From: Bacillus sp. AFS037270
GTDB taxonomy: Bacteria > Bacillota > Bacilli > Bacillales_B > DSM-18226
NCBI RefSeq assembly: GCF_002585305.1
Contig: NZ_NUNF01000041.1
Coordinates: forward strand, 1 to 64,000
Length of the DNA: 64,000 nt
Reading direction: 5' to 3'
The first letter of the stretch is position 1; every line of letters starts with the position of its first letter. Below the pieces are notes generated by a model. The model was given only the letters and a program-made list of their open reading frames with translations. It was not told the DNA's origin and searched no databases. This document shows, one piece after another, positions 43,790 through 53,124 of the stretch. The translations under genes and the position numbers were made by a program.

Positions 43790-44779
43790 TTGAACATGAT
43801 AGATAATTTTTGGCGTGATTTACCACGACCTTTTTTTATACTAGCACCAATGGAAGAGGTGACGGATGTTGTTTTTCGCCATGTAGTGAGTGAAGCAGCC
43901 AGACCTGATGTGTTTTTTACAGAGTTTACAAACACGGAGAGTTATTGTCACCCAGAGGGGAAGAAAAGTGTGCGTGGGCGTTTGACTTTTACAGAGGATG
44001 AACAACCCATTGTAGCCCATATATGGGGGGACAAGCCTGAATACTTTCGGCAAATGAGTATTGGTATGGCGAAACTTGGGTTTAGGGGTGTGGATATCAA
44101 TATGGGCTGTCCTGTACCTAATGTGACACAGAATGGGAAGGGGAGTGGCCTTATCCGTCGTCCAGAAGTTGCAGCAGATTTAATACAAGCAGCAAAAGCA
44201 GGAGGATTGCCGGTAAGTGTAAAGACAAGGCTTGGTTTCACAGATGTAGACGAATGGCATGACTGGCTAACACACATATTGAAACAAGACATTGTTAATC
44301 TTTCCATCCATCTGCGTACAAGAAAGGAAATGAGCAAAGTAGATGCTCATTGGGAACTAATCCCGGAGATTAAGAAACTTCGTGACCAGGTGGCACCAAA
44401 TACACTCTTGACGATCAATGGGGATATCCCTGACCGTCAAACTGGCTTAAAGCTCGCTCATCAATATGGTATTGATGGAATTATGATTGGGCGTGGTATT
44501 TTCAGCAATCCATTTGCCTTTGAAAAGCAGCCGAAAGATCATAGTAGTAAGGAATTGCTTGATCTCTTAAGGTTGCATCTGGATCTCCATGATAAATATT
44601 CAAATTTAGAGCTACGTCCGTTCAAGGCCCTTCATCGCTTTTTTAAGATATATGTCCGTGGGTTTCGAGGGGCAAGTGAATTAAGAAATCAATTAATGAG
44701 CACAGAGTCAACAGATGAAGTGCGTGCATTGCTCGATAACTTTGGGTCAAAGAATCTTGATGGAATGGGGGAACAGTAA
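43790..44779 (+). CDS. dus: tRNA-dihydrouridine synthase
   Basis: About 329 residues. The FMN-dependent TIM-barrel begins [19 protein letters not shown]. Visible motifs are [20 protein letters not shown] with the catalytic Cys, [22 protein letters not shown] and [18 protein letters not shown]. It reduces uridines in tRNA to dihydrouridine. The start is uncertain: TTG at 43790 lies seven bases after GAGAGGA, TTG at 43784 is too close, and ATG at 43796 is rather far. The last 100 bases are repeated at 55863. Confidence 0.92.
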   Translation: MNMIDNFWRDLPRPFFILAPMEEVTDVVFRHVVSEAARPDVFFTEFTNTESYCHPEGKKSVRGRLTFTEDEQPIVAHIWGDKPEYFRQMSIGMAKLGFRGVDINMGCPVPNVTQNGKGSGLIRRPEVAADLIQAAKAGGLPVSVKTRLGFTDVDEWHDWLTHILKQDIVNLSIHLRTRKEMSKVDAHWELIPEIKKLRDQVAPNTLLTINGDIPDRQTGLKLAHQYGIDGIMIGRGIFSNPFAFEKQPKDHSSKELLDLLRLHLDLHDKYSNLELRPFKALHRFFKIYVRGFRGASELRNQLMSTESTDEVRALLDNFGSKNLDGMGEQ

Positions 44780-45076
44780 AAGTGTCCCAATTCAAGGTAA
44801 AAGCGAAGTAGGACGTTAAACTGGTGTGCCCCCAAAAAGTTAGAGTTTATACTAAGCAGTTAATTGGCTGGTGTGAAGGCGGTATTGAACCGGACTCATT
44901 CCCGCCAATTTTTGCTTTATATGTTTGTTAATACAAGTAAAAAACACAGCTAAAATGGCGTATTAAATGAAATAATGCTAAAGGAATCAGGTGATACTGG
45001 TTCCGTTAGTTTTTTTGTAAAATCATTAACACCCCAAGTGTTTTGTTGTCAATTACAGTCCACACACGTGGAGTGT
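44677..45076 (+). repeat. 400-bp direct repeat, copy 1 (dus 3' end + IS3 remnant)
   Basis: From TGAATTAAGAAATCAATTAA to GTGGAGTGT this segment is repeated at 55863-56259 with only scattered substitutions and small indels. It contains the last 103 bases of the intact dus gene, an IS3-family transposase remnant, and a terminator-like hairpin. The two copies flank about 10.8 kb containing the hut genes. Confidence 0.93.
44825..44929 (-). mobile_element. IS3-family insertion sequence remnant (transposase C-terminus), copy 1
   Basis: On the minus strand 25 codons read IKQKLAGMSPVQYRLHTSQL and then TA-stop, the C-terminal end of IS3-family OrfB transposases (IS150-like). TGTGCCCCCAAAAAGTTAGA follows the stop and looks like the insertion sequence's inverted repeat end. 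The rest of the transposase is gone. Confidence 0.75.
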
Positions 45077-45236
45077 TGCGCGCAGATAGTTTTAAAAGAA
45101 GCAGGAGCCCATTAAGGTTCCTTCATTATTATGTTACTGGAGATGAGAAACGATATTTAATTATCATTGTCCCATCTTTTTTTCACTTCAACTCGCGCGA
45201 TTAATCTATCTATAACTTCTGGTGAAAGTTCCTTAA

Positions 45237-45644
45237 AGCTTAGAAAAACAAACAGCTCCTTTTTTAACTTTGGAAGCCAAAAAAATAAGATCCTTAAAGT
45301 TGGTTGAAGGAAGATATCCTAATTTGTACGTTTCAGCAAAAATTGCAGAACTAACTGGTGATAAAACAACGTATATTAAAAATAGAGCTTTTAATAAAGA
45401 GCGTTATAAAAAAATGGTTATTTCATTTCTAAAACAGTATAAAGAAACAAGTAGACATGATATTGATGAGCTTCTTTTTGATAAACTCTCAGATACACTA
45501 AGAGATGAACAAAAAAAGAAATATATTGGTAACTTATTGTATGAAATGTCTATAGATACTTCAAGTTATAGAAGTAAGAAAAAGACATCGATAAAATCAA
45601 AAGTCGATGTCTTTTTTATGGCTTCAAAAGTTATTTTTATTTAA
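45237..45644 (+). pseudogene. C-terminal fragment of an AlbA_2/Schlafen-type ATP-binding regulator
   Basis: An open frame without a proper start: SLKLVEGRYPNLYVSAKIAE, TTYIKNRAFNKERYKKMV, then SRHDIDELLFDKLSDTL. This matches the C-terminal winged-helix end of AlbA_2-domain ATP-binding proteins. The N-terminal AlbA/ATPase part is missing. The frame continues through a terminator hairpin, a further sign that the reading frame or stop is damaged. Confidence 0.65.
45581..45616 (+). terminator. Terminator inside the end of the AlbA_2 fragment
   Basis: Stem AAAGACATCGA / TCGATGTCTTT followed by TTT. It probably ended the original gene. Confidence 0.75.
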
Positions 45645-45764
45645 AATGAGCACCTAGAGAAAAAAGAGGAAAAGATTCCTTTCACATTAGATTTATAGAT
45701 TAGAAGCAAAAATTCCTTCTTTTTTTCTTTTTCAAATCATCAATAAACAAAGGGGTTATCAAAA

Positions 45765-46013
45765 ATGAATCAATCTATTCCATCGAAAAAACTTATTTAT
45801 TCGGATTTTTGTCGATTAATTATATTCTTTTTTTGGTTAACTACCCATTTTGAGATAACGAATAAAAGTCTATTGATTAAATCCAAATATACCATTTTTG
45901 GTTTTTTACCAATCGGCCACCATTCAGAAAATATTAGTTATCGGAGTATTTCATCTGTAAAATCATCTTCTAAAATTCATATATTTAGACTTTTATCGGA
46001 ACATATTCAATGA
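45765..46013 (+). CDS. Small membrane-associated protein, PH-like, possibly truncated
   Basis: 82 residues: a hydrophobic segment (FCRLIIFFFWLTTHF), then a beta-rich part with EITNKSLLIKSKYTIFGFLP and ISYRSISSVKSSSKIHIFRL. That resembles the bacterial PH-like domain of short Bacillus proteins. AAAGGGG precedes the ATG. Relatives usually continue with more membrane residues, and Leu-rich codons follow the stop, so this may be truncated. Family call tentative. Confidence 0.45.
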   Translation: MNQSIPSKKLIYSDFCRLIIFFFWLTTHFEITNKSLLIKSKYTIFGFLPIGHHSENISYRSISSVKSSSKIHIFRLLSEHIQ

Positions 46014-46119
46014 TTCTTGTTGTTCTTGTTGTTGTTTAGCTATCTCTTTTATGACGGAACTAATTGCCATAATGACACCACTTAAAATGTTATTTTTTTA
46101 ATTTTTTGTAAAGCTATCC

Positions 46120-46147
46120 GCTGAACCTTGAAACTTCAAGGTTCAGC
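46120..46147 (-). terminator. Terminator of the amino acid permease gene
   Basis: Stem GCTGAACCTTGAA / TTCAAGGTTCAGC with a tiny loop, followed by an A/T-rich tract on the minus strand. Confidence 0.7.
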
Positions 46148-46160
46148 AGTAAAAGTAAAC

Positions 46161-47645
46161 TTATTCCCTACTGAAATCAGCCTCTTGTAATGGAACCATT
46201 TTTGATTTTTTAACAATTTTATAGCCAAAATATCCAAGCAAAAATAAAGGTAGTCCAATATAAGAAACTAGAATTCCATACCAGTCGATTTTTCCACCGG
46301 AAAATGCCCCATAATTCGTTCCTAGCATTGCTATTAAACATAATATGGTCGCCAGAATTGGTCCTAATGGGAACCATTTTGCAATATATGGAAGTGAATG
46401 GATGTCTCTGCCTTGAGCAATATATGCTTTTCGGAATCGTAAGTGTGCAACAGAAATACTTAACCAAGATAGATAACCTGATAAACCAGCAGCATTTAAT
46501 AACCATGAATAAACGGTTCCGTCTCCAAAGAGAGAAGTGAGGAAACAAAGCATTCCTACAAACGTAGTTACAGCCAAAGCACTTACAGGAACGCCCCCAT
46601 TATTTACTCTTTTTAAGAATGACGGTGCTTTACCTTCTTTTCCGAGAACCCATAGGGTTCGTGAACCAACATATAAAGCTGAGTTCCCTGCTGACAAAAC
46701 AGAGGTAAGAATGACAGCATTCATAGCAGATGCGGCAAATGCCAGCCCGGCATGTTTAAAAACAAGAGTAAATGGGCTAACGGCAATGTTTGTAAGATCG
46801 GAACTTAATAAATTTGGATCTTTATAGCTAATTAAGCATCCGATGATGAATATAGCTAAAACATAGAATAAAAGAATTCGCCAGAAAATTTGCTTAATCG
46901 CTTTAGGGATATTTTTTTCAGGGTTTTCACTTTCACCTGCGGCCACCCCAACGTATTCAGTTCCTTGAAAGGCAAAACCGACTACCATAAATACACTGAA
47001 AATGGATAAAAGCCCGCCCTTAAATGGTGCTTCTCCTAATTTTAAATTTCCAAATCCACCAGTATGACCACTCATAATTTCAAAAATCATCAGTATTCCT
47101 ACAACAATAAAAATGATGATGGCGACAACCTTGATAATCGAAAACCAAAATTCAGATTCACCATAACCCTTTACAGATAGTACATTTAGACCAAATATGA
47201 TCACCAAAAAGGTTGCACTCCAGACAATACTTGGAATAGTAGGCAGCCAGTATTTCATAATCAAGGAAGCAGACGATAATTCAAGTGCCAGAATAACCGC
47301 ATTGTTATACCAATAATTCCAGCCGACTGCGAACCCTAAGGCTGGGTCAACAAATCTTGATGTATACGTACTGAATGAACCTGAAATTGGTATAAATGCG
47401 GCCATTTCCGCGAGGCTGGTCATGATAAAATAAACCATGATCCCCGCAATAAGATAAGCAGCAATCGCACCTCCAGGACCTGCATCATGAATGGTAGTAC
47501 CGCTTGCCAAAAAAAGCCCTGTTCCAATCGTTCCTCCGATGGCTATCATCGAAAGATGTCTTGTCTTTAATTTCCTTTCTAGGTGTTCATGTTTTTCTCC
47601 AGGGTTTGTCTTCTGAGTTTTTTGTTTTAGTGCCGTATTTTGCAT
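46161..47645 (-). CDS. APC-family amino acid permease, probable histidine transporter
   Basis: 494 residues with twelve membrane segments of the AAT/LysP type: LKTRHLSMIAIGGTIGTGLF, GFAFQGTEYVGVAAGESENP and SALYVGSRTLWVLGKEGKAP. Its place beside hutH copy 2 points to histidine uptake, the role HutM plays in B. subtilis; lysine permeases are the closest named type by eye. The ATG after AGAGGTG is preferred to one seven codons upstream. It may be read through from hutH, with a hairpin between them. Confidence 0.85.
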   Translation of the reverse strand: MQNTALKQKTQKTNPGEKHEHLERKLKTRHLSMIAIGGTIGTGLFLASGTTIHDAGPGGAIAAYLIAGIMVYFIMTSLAEMAAFIPISGSFSTYTSRFVDPALGFAVGWNYWYNNAVILALELSSASLIMKYWLPTIPSIVWSATFLVIIFGLNVLSVKGYGESEFWFSIIKVVAIIIFIVVGILMIFEIMSGHTGGFGNLKLGEAPFKGGLLSIFSVFMVVGFAFQGTEYVGVAAGESENPEKNIPKAIKQIFWRILLFYVLAIFIIGCLISYKDPNLLSSDLTNIAVSPFTLVFKHAGLAFAASAMNAVILTSVLSAGNSALYVGSRTLWVLGKEGKAPSFLKRVNNGGVPVSALAVTTFVGMLCFLTSLFGDGTVYSWLLNAAGLSGYLSWLSISVAHLRFRKAYIAQGRDIHSLPYIAKWFPLGPILATILCLIAMLGTNYGAFSGGKIDWYGILVSYIGLPLFLLGYFGYKIVKKSKMVPLQEADFSRE

Positions 47646-47758
47646 AAAACACCTCTTTTTTAGCATTTATTTGATCAATCATTCTGTTTACAACAATTAT
47701 TAAAATACAAATAGACACAAGTGGGAGTGCTCTTTATAGAACTGTTTACTTGATACTG

Positions 47759-47803
47759 AGGAGCCCGGGTATAGTTTCATCACTATTCCCGAGGCTGGCT
47801 CCT
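47759..47803 (-). terminator. Hairpin between hutH copy 2 and the permease gene
   Basis: Imperfect stem with arms GGAGCC/GGCTCC, CGGG/CCCG and TAGT/ACTA. It lacks a clear U run, so it may only reduce read-through from hutH into the permease gene or protect the mRNA end. Confidence 0.5.
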
Positions 47804-47852
47804 TATGAACTTTAAGAATTATCCAATCTTTCAGAGATTTGTTAAGTAATAT

Positions 47853-49367
47853 TTATTTTATAAAGTCCAATTGCTTGAGGACTTTAAGATCCATTGTTCT
47901 TAGTCCTTCAGCAGCTTTTTCAATATCTTTTGAGAATATGCGGTCCTTTTTAATAGAAGGAACCATTTCTCTTCCTTTTTCATAAAGCAGCTTTGTTTGG
48001 CACGCCATTTTTTCAACACCGCGGTATTCAACGGCTTGCATCGCACAAATCAACTCAATAGCCAGGACTCTTCTAGTATTCTGAATAATTTGATGTGCAT
48101 GCCTTGAAGCGATCGTTCCCATGCTCACATGATCTTCTTGATTGGCAGAAGATGGAATTGAATCAACACTTGCAGGATGCGCCAGCGTTTTGTTTTCTGA
48201 TACTAAAGAAGCGGCAACATATTGCATAATCATAGCACCTGATTGCAGGCCTGGCTCTGGGCTTAAAAATGGCGGTAAATCATTTAATTGTGGATTGACC
48301 AACCGTTCAATCCGTCTTTCAGAAATATTTGCCATTTCTGCAACGGCAATCTTCATAAAATCCATTGCAAAAGCAATCGGCTGGCCATGGAAGTTACCGC
48401 CAGATATTACTTTTTCACCGTCATCAAAAATTAATGGATTATCTGTTGCTGCGTTCATCTCGATTTCCAGTTTTTCTTTAACATAATCAAGTGCTTGCCA
48501 TGTAGCACCATGAACTTGCGGGATGCAGCGGAGAGAATAAGCATCCTGTACTCGCAATTCCCCTTGCTGCGATGTCAATGAACTATCGCTTAAATACCCG
48601 CGAATACGTGCTGCTGTATCAATTTGCTGTTGATAGCCCCTTGCTATATGAACCTCTTCAGCAAAGGCATCAATAATCCCATTTAATCCTTCAATCGTCA
48701 TGGAGGAAATTAATTCACTTTGGAACGCAAGTTGTTCCGCCTCAAGATAGCCGACAACTCCCATGGCTGTCATTGCCTGGGTTCCATTAATCAGAGCGAG
48801 GCCTTCCTTTGCTTCAAGTATAACCGGGAAAATTCCTTCTTGCTGAAAAGCTTCAAGTGAAGGTAGTCGATTTCCCTTGTAGAATACTTCGCCTTCGCCG
48901 ATTAGCACTAACGCTAAATGTGAAAGCGGTGCCAAATCTCCGCTTGCACCAAGAGAACCTTGCTGCGGAATGACAGGGATAATATCTTTGTTTACCAAAT
49001 CTATTAATCTTTCGATAACAAGCGGTCTAATTCCGGAATAGCCTTTTAAAAGGGCATTCGCACGTAACAGAACCATTGCTTTTGCGACAACTTCGGGGAA
49101 CGGATCACCTACTCCACATGCGTGCGAGCGAATTAAATTAAGCTGAAGATCCTGAACATATTCTTTATTAATGAGAACATCACTAAATTTACCAAACCCT
49201 GTGGTAATCCCATAGACGACTCTGGATTCTGAAACGATTTTTTCTACTGCTTCCCGGCTTTTTGCGGCAGCTTTCATACTCTTTTCTGAAGCGCTGATCT
49301 TTTGCTTTCCGTATAAAACTTCCTTCATTTGTTCAAGTGTTAAACTTTGCCCTGTCAATGTAATCAT
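47853..49367 (-). CDS. hutH: Histidine ammonia-lyase (histidase), copy 2
   Basis: 504 residues, collinear with the copy at 6579 and differing by scattered substitutions, mostly in the N-terminal 40 and last 60 residues. The MIO tripeptide Ala-Ser-Gly in [12 protein letters not shown] is intact and no truncation is seen. It lies with the permease on the minus strand, divergent from the AraC-type regulator, and belongs to the island with hutU, hutI and hutG. The leader carries an attenuator-like hairpin almost identical to that of copy 1. Confidence 0.96.
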   Translation of the reverse strand: MITLTGQSLTLEQMKEVLYGKQKISASEKSMKAAAKSREAVEKIVSESRVVYGITTGFGKFSDVLINKEYVQDLQLNLIRSHACGVGDPFPEVVAKAMVLLRANALLKGYSGIRPLVIERLIDLVNKDIIPVIPQQGSLGASGDLAPLSHLALVLIGEGEVFYKGNRLPSLEAFQQEGIFPVILEAKEGLALINGTQAMTAMGVVGYLEAEQLAFQSELISSMTIEGLNGIIDAFAEEVHIARGYQQQIDTAARIRGYLSDSSLTSQQGELRVQDAYSLRCIPQVHGATWQALDYVKEKLEIEMNAATDNPLIFDDGEKVISGGNFHGQPIAFAMDFMKIAVAEMANISERRIERLVNPQLNDLPPFLSPEPGLQSGAMIMQYVAASLVSENKTLAHPASVDSIPSSANQEDHVSMGTIASRHAHQIIQNTRRVLAIELICAMQAVEYRGVEKMACQTKLLYEKGREMVPSIKKDRIFSKDIEKAAEGLRTMDLKVLKQLDFIK

Positions 49368-49402
49368 TTTTTTCTCTCCTCTATCACTTTAGTAGAATAA
49401 AG

Positions 49403-49449
49403 AAAGAGGCTGGATTCCGATTTTTTTAAAATTGGAGTCCAGCCTCTTT
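49403..49449 (-). promoter_or_regulatory. Attenuator-like hairpin in the hutH copy 2 leader
   Basis: On the minus strand AAAGAGGCTGG pairs with CCAGCCTCTTT, followed by CTTTATTCTACT and the ribosome binding site. There is no upstream gene on this strand for it to terminate, because the neighbouring gene is divergent. So a hairpin between promoter and start codon should act on hutH itself. An upstream AGAGGCTG around the leader ATG could pair with the same 3' arm and give an alternative, antiterminating fold. Confidence 0.7.
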
Positions 49450-49500
49450 TAAATCATTGATTAAATTTTTTTGTGTTTTTTTACGCAGCCTCTGTTTCAT
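49426..49500 (-). CDS. Putative leader peptide of hutH copy 2
   Basis: 24 codons, basic, starting KQRLRKKTQKN and ending LKEAGLQF. GGAAGGGGTGG lies seven bases before the ATG, a good ribosome binding site. The stop codon falls in the loop of the attenuator-like hairpin, so a ribosome reaching it would cover the 5' arm. It has no histidine codons, so classical His-codon attenuation is not supported. Confidence 0.45.
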   Translation of the reverse strand: MKQRLRKKTQKNLINDLKEAGLQF

Positions 49501-49546
49501 CGGTTTTCCACCCCTTCCTATTGTTAATCCTATTGCTATGAAAATA

Positions 49547-49576
49547 ATTCTATTTTGCAGCATCTATATTTGTCAA
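49547..49576 (-). promoter_or_regulatory. Candidate sigma-A promoter of hutH copy 2
   Basis: On the minus strand TTGACA, 18-base spacer, TAGAAT. Transcription would start near 49540, giving a leader of about 170 bases that contains the short frame and the hairpin. Confidence 0.6.
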
Positions 49577-49591
49577 TATATTTTTCTGAAT

Positions 49592-49619
49592 TTTAGCGCA
49601 ATATCACTTTAGCACAATA
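49592..49619. promoter_or_regulatory. Candidate AraC-type operator: two 12-bp direct repeats
   Basis: TTTAGCGCAATA and TTTAGCACAATA, 11 of 12 bases identical, 16 bases start to start. They lie just upstream of the hutH copy 2 promoter -35 and between it and the divergent AraC-type gene. Direct repeats are the usual target of AraC family activators. Confidence 0.55.
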
Positions 49620-49712
49620 ATAAATGAAAGAAACCAAACCTGCCAATTAAATTAATTTTGATTCAGACAATCAATATTTTAGTGTATACTCTCAAATGAG
49701 GAGTGATGGAAC

Positions 49713-51233
49713 ATGGAAGGAAAATGGCTGATTGCTGACCGAGATTTAAACGAACGAGAAGGATTAAAATGGCTGTTAAAAACATCTTCCATTCCTGTTG
49801 CTAACATATTTTTAGCCTCTGATTTTTCGGAGTTTATCATGTTGTTTGAACAAAAAAACCCTGATATTGTCTTAATGGAACTCGATATGATTGCAAAAGA
49901 GCAATGGTCAACTTTCCGTGAATTGATTCAGATTTATGGCCCTATCTTGCTGCTGACCAGTGCAGAAGCAACATTTGAAAAAGCCAGATTAGCCATTGAC
50001 CTGCAGGCATTGGACTTAATGATTAAGCCTTTTTCAACAACCAAGGTTAAAACAGCTTACCAATCGGCAGCAAGGCAATTTGCCAAAAATAATCATGAAC
50101 ATGGAAATTTACACACAAATTCCAATAAAGACATAACATATGAATCTTTATTTATCTCTTCTCATTCAACTAATAACGAGAATTTTAAACTAGCTGCATT
50201 TCAATCTGAAAATAAAGATAAGGTTGGAATACTCTATTCCTTTTTAGCTGAATACCCATTTAAAGACTTACACGGTGTTTTCGCTTTAAGTGATCTGGTC
50301 ATCCTTTTGTTCAAGGAAAAATGCCTTGACTTAAAAGAACAATGCCAAAAAGCAATTAGAAAGTGGGAAGAGGATTTTTCTGAATCACTGGCAATTGTGA
50401 TCGATACAGGAAAATCCTTAGGTCTGACTCTCCATGAGAAGTATCTCCAAACTAGGAAAATGTTGGAATTCACCTATTATAAAGGGTACCGGCAGGTCTT
50501 TGAATTTGACTATTCTTCAGATTGGGCGCATATTGATCCATTTTTAACACCTCCGGAACAAAGGGATTGGATTGACATGCTTTCAAACCTGCAGTTAGAT
50601 AAAATTAAAAAATGGCTTTATGATGAATTTTTACAGCTTAAAGATTCGTTCCCCGATCCGGGATTAGTTAGGATTCGGCTTACAAGTATCCTTGCTCAAA
50701 TAAGAAGATTTATGAGAACGAACAATTTGATTGCGGACGAAATTTATGAATGGGAATATCGGTATATTTTCAATTCGATTTTGTATGATGCTGTTCTTTA
50801 CCGCACAGTCCAAAATCTGATTCTATTTATTCAAAAGATAGTTTCCGGGGCAGAGGCGAATTCCAGAAATTATAAACAGGATCCGATTGAGCGCGGCATA
50901 TCGTTTATGGAAACAAATTTTGCTCAAGTTGATTTGAAGCTTGATGATGTTGCAAAATATGTGGATAGAAATTCATCCTATTTCAGTCATATGCTGATTT
51001 CAAAAACGGGCAAAGGGTATACTGAGATCCTATCGGGGATGAGGATGAAAGAAGCGAAACGGTTATTAACCGAAACAAGCAAGCCTATTAAAGAAATTTC
51101 GCTTCTCGTTGGCTACCATAATGCCAACTATTTTAGCAGGAGCTTTAAAGAAATGAACGGAATGTCTCCAAAAGAATTCAGATTAACAAACGCACAGCAA
51201 ATAAAAGGAGAAATGACTCAGTCACAGGACTGA
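49713..51233 (+). CDS. AraC-family regulator with atypical receiver domain (YesN-like)
   Basis: 506 residues. An N-terminal receiver-like domain (1-120) is followed by a long linker and a C-terminal AraC domain (FSRSFKEMNGMSPKEFR). In the receiver, the expected phospho-Asp in DIVLMELDM is Glu56; the acid pair is reduced to Asp9/Asp11 and Lys107 is in MIKPF. No sensor kinase is adjacent. It lies between hutH copy 2 and hutU and probably controls both. Activation by ligand rather than phosphorylation is inferred. Confidence 0.85.
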   Translation: MEGKWLIADRDLNEREGLKWLLKTSSIPVANIFLASDFSEFIMLFEQKNPDIVLMELDMIAKEQWSTFRELIQIYGPILLLTSAEATFEKARLAIDLQALDLMIKPFSTTKVKTAYQSAARQFAKNNHEHGNLHTNSNKDITYESLFISSHSTNNENFKLAAFQSENKDKVGILYSFLAEYPFKDLHGVFALSDLVILLFKEKCLDLKEQCQKAIRKWEEDFSESLAIVIDTGKSLGLTLHEKYLQTRKMLEFTYYKGYRQVFEFDYSSDWAHIDPFLTPPEQRDWIDMLSNLQLDKIKKWLYDEFLQLKDSFPDPGLVRIRLTSILAQIRRFMRTNNLIADEIYEWEYRYIFNSILYDAVLYRTVQNLILFIQKIVSGAEANSRNYKQDPIERGISFMETNFAQVDLKLDDVAKYVDRNSSYFSHMLISKTGKGYTEILSGMRMKEAKRLLTETSKPIKEISLLVGYHNANYFSRSFKEMNGMSPKEFRLTNAQQIKGEMTQSQD

Positions 51234-51246
51234 GTCATTTTTTTGA
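51211..51246 (+). terminator. Terminator of the AraC-type regulator gene
   Basis: Stem AAATGACTCAGTC / GACTGAGTCATTT followed by a T run; it overlaps the stop codon. Confidence 0.85.
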
Positions 51247-51429
51247 TAAAAAAACTAAAGAAAATGCTAATTTTCTAATAAAATCATCTTTTTTACCATT
51301 CTTATTTATAGGATAATCATCATTTTTAAAAAAAATTATCACTTTTCTATTCTCAGGATGATTTATTTAAAAAGACTGACATTTTAGAATTGCAAGTATA
51401 GAAAACTTAATTCTAGGAGAGTGAATTTT

Positions 51430-53103
51430 ATGGAAACGAATACAGCTGGAAAGAGACTAATTAAAAATTACAAAGGGTCTGAATTACATGCTAAGGGCTG
51501 GATCCAGGAGGCAGCCCTTCGTATGCTGTTAAATAACCTTGATCAAGAAGTTGCCGAAAGACCGGAAGACTTAGTGGTTTACGGTGGGATTGGCAAGGCA
51601 GCTCGTAACTGGGAGTCTTTTGATGCAATTGTTAAATCGCTTTTAGAATTAGAAGAAAATGAAACGCTCCTAATTCAATCTGGTAAACCAGTAGCTATTT
51701 GGAAATCTCACAAGGACGCACCACGTGTATTACTTGCTAACTCAAACTTAGTTCCTGCATGGGCGAATTGGGAGCATTTCCACGAGCTTGATAAAAAAGG
51801 CCTAATGATGTACGGACAAATGACTGCTGGAAGCTGGATTTATATCGGAAGCCAGGGGATTGTCCAGGGGACGTACGAAACATTTGCTGAGCTTGCTCGA
51901 CAGGAATTTGGCGGATCATTAAAACATACCGTTACATTAACTGCGGGACTGGGCGGAATGGGCGGTGCCCAACCTTTAGCGGTAACCATGAATGATGGTG
52001 TATGTATTGCGATTGATGTAGATGAAACAAGAATCGATCGCAGGATTGAAACTCGCTATCTTGATGTAAAAACACATAATTTAGATGAAGCGCTTAAATG
52101 GGCCTTTGAGGCAAAAAAAGAAGGAAAAGGATTATCTATTGGTCTATTAGGGAACGCAGCTGAAATTTTACCACTCATGATCGAAAGGGGATTCAACCCT
52201 GATGTATTAACAGACCAGACTTCTGCTCACGATCCGTTGAATGGATATGTACCAGCAGGCTATTCTTTGGAGGAAGCTGCAGAATTAAGAAAAGCAGATC
52301 CTGTTAGGTACGTACAACTTTCAAAACAAAGCATGGCAGCACATGTAAAAGCGATGTTAACCATGCAACAAAAAGGCGCCGTCACATTTGACTATGGTAA
52401 CAACATCCGTCAGGTCGCTATGGATGAAGGTGTAGTAAATGCCTTTGATTTCCCTGGCTTCGTTCCAGCGTATATTCGTCCATTGTTCTGTGAAGGGAAA
52501 GGTCCATTCCGTTGGGCTGCCTTATCGGGAGACCCTGAAGATATCCGTAAAATTGATGAAGCTTTACTTCGAGAGTTTAAAGATGATGAGCATCTTTGTA
52601 AATGGGTAAAAATGGCACAGGAAAGAATCGCGTTCCAAGGACTTCCTGCCCGTATTTGCTGGTTAGGATATGGGGACCGTGCCCGCTTCGGCAAAGTTAT
52701 TAACGATATGGTTGCTTCAAGAGAGGTTTCCGCGCCAATTGTTATCGGACGTGATCACCTGGATGCAGGCTCTGTTGCCTCACCAAACCGTGAAACCGAA
52801 GCAATGAAAGATGGCAGTGATGCAGTTTCCGACTGGCCGATCCTCAATGCAATGATCAATGCTGTCGGCGGCGCCAGCTGGGTTTCTCTTCACCACGGCG
52901 GAGGCGTAGGTATGGGTTATTCTCAACACTCCGGTATGGTAATTGTAGCCGATGGCACAAAAGAAGCTGAAATCCGCTTGCAAAGAGTACTAACTACTGA
53001 CCCGGGAATGGGCGTTGTTCGTCACGCAGATGCAGGTTATGAGTTAGCAATCAAAACCGCAAAAGAAAAAGGCATCAAAATGCCAATGCTGCCACAAGAT
53101 TAA
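51430..53103 (+). CDS. hutU: Urocanate hydratase
   Basis: 557 residues, the family length. It converts urocanate to imidazolonepropionate using tightly bound NAD. Visible segments are [40 protein letters not shown] (NAD binding), and [17 protein letters not shown] with the active-site Cys. [17 protein letters not shown] is near the end. The ATG is set by TAGGAG; a GTG nine bases upstream sits on the ribosome binding site. First gene of the hutUIG operon. Confidence 0.97.
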   Translation: METNTAGKRLIKNYKGSELHAKGWIQEAALRMLLNNLDQEVAERPEDLVVYGGIGKAARNWESFDAIVKSLLELEENETLLIQSGKPVAIWKSHKDAPRVLLANSNLVPAWANWEHFHELDKKGLMMYGQMTAGSWIYIGSQGIVQGTYETFAELARQEFGGSLKHTVTLTAGLGGMGGAQPLAVTMNDGVCIAIDVDETRIDRRIETRYLDVKTHNLDEALKWAFEAKKEGKGLSIGLLGNAAEILPLMIERGFNPDVLTDQTSAHDPLNGYVPAGYSLEEAAELRKADPVRYVQLSKQSMAAHVKAMLTMQQKGAVTFDYGNNIRQVAMDEGVVNAFDFPGFVPAYIRPLFCEGKGPFRWAALSGDPEDIRKIDEALLREFKDDEHLCKWVKMAQERIAFQGLPARICWLGYGDRARFGKVINDMVASREVSAPIVIGRDHLDAGSVASPNRETEAMKDGSDAVSDWPILNAMINAVGGASWVSLHHGGGVGMGYSQHSGMVIVADGTKEAEIRLQRVLTTDPGMGVVRHADAGYELAIKTAKEKGIKMPMLPQD

Positions 53104-53124
53104 AATGGAGAGGATGAGAAGCAA

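Noticed and set aside
49426..49500. Classical histidine-codon attenuator
   Set aside because: The leader frame has no histidine codons and copy 1 has only one.
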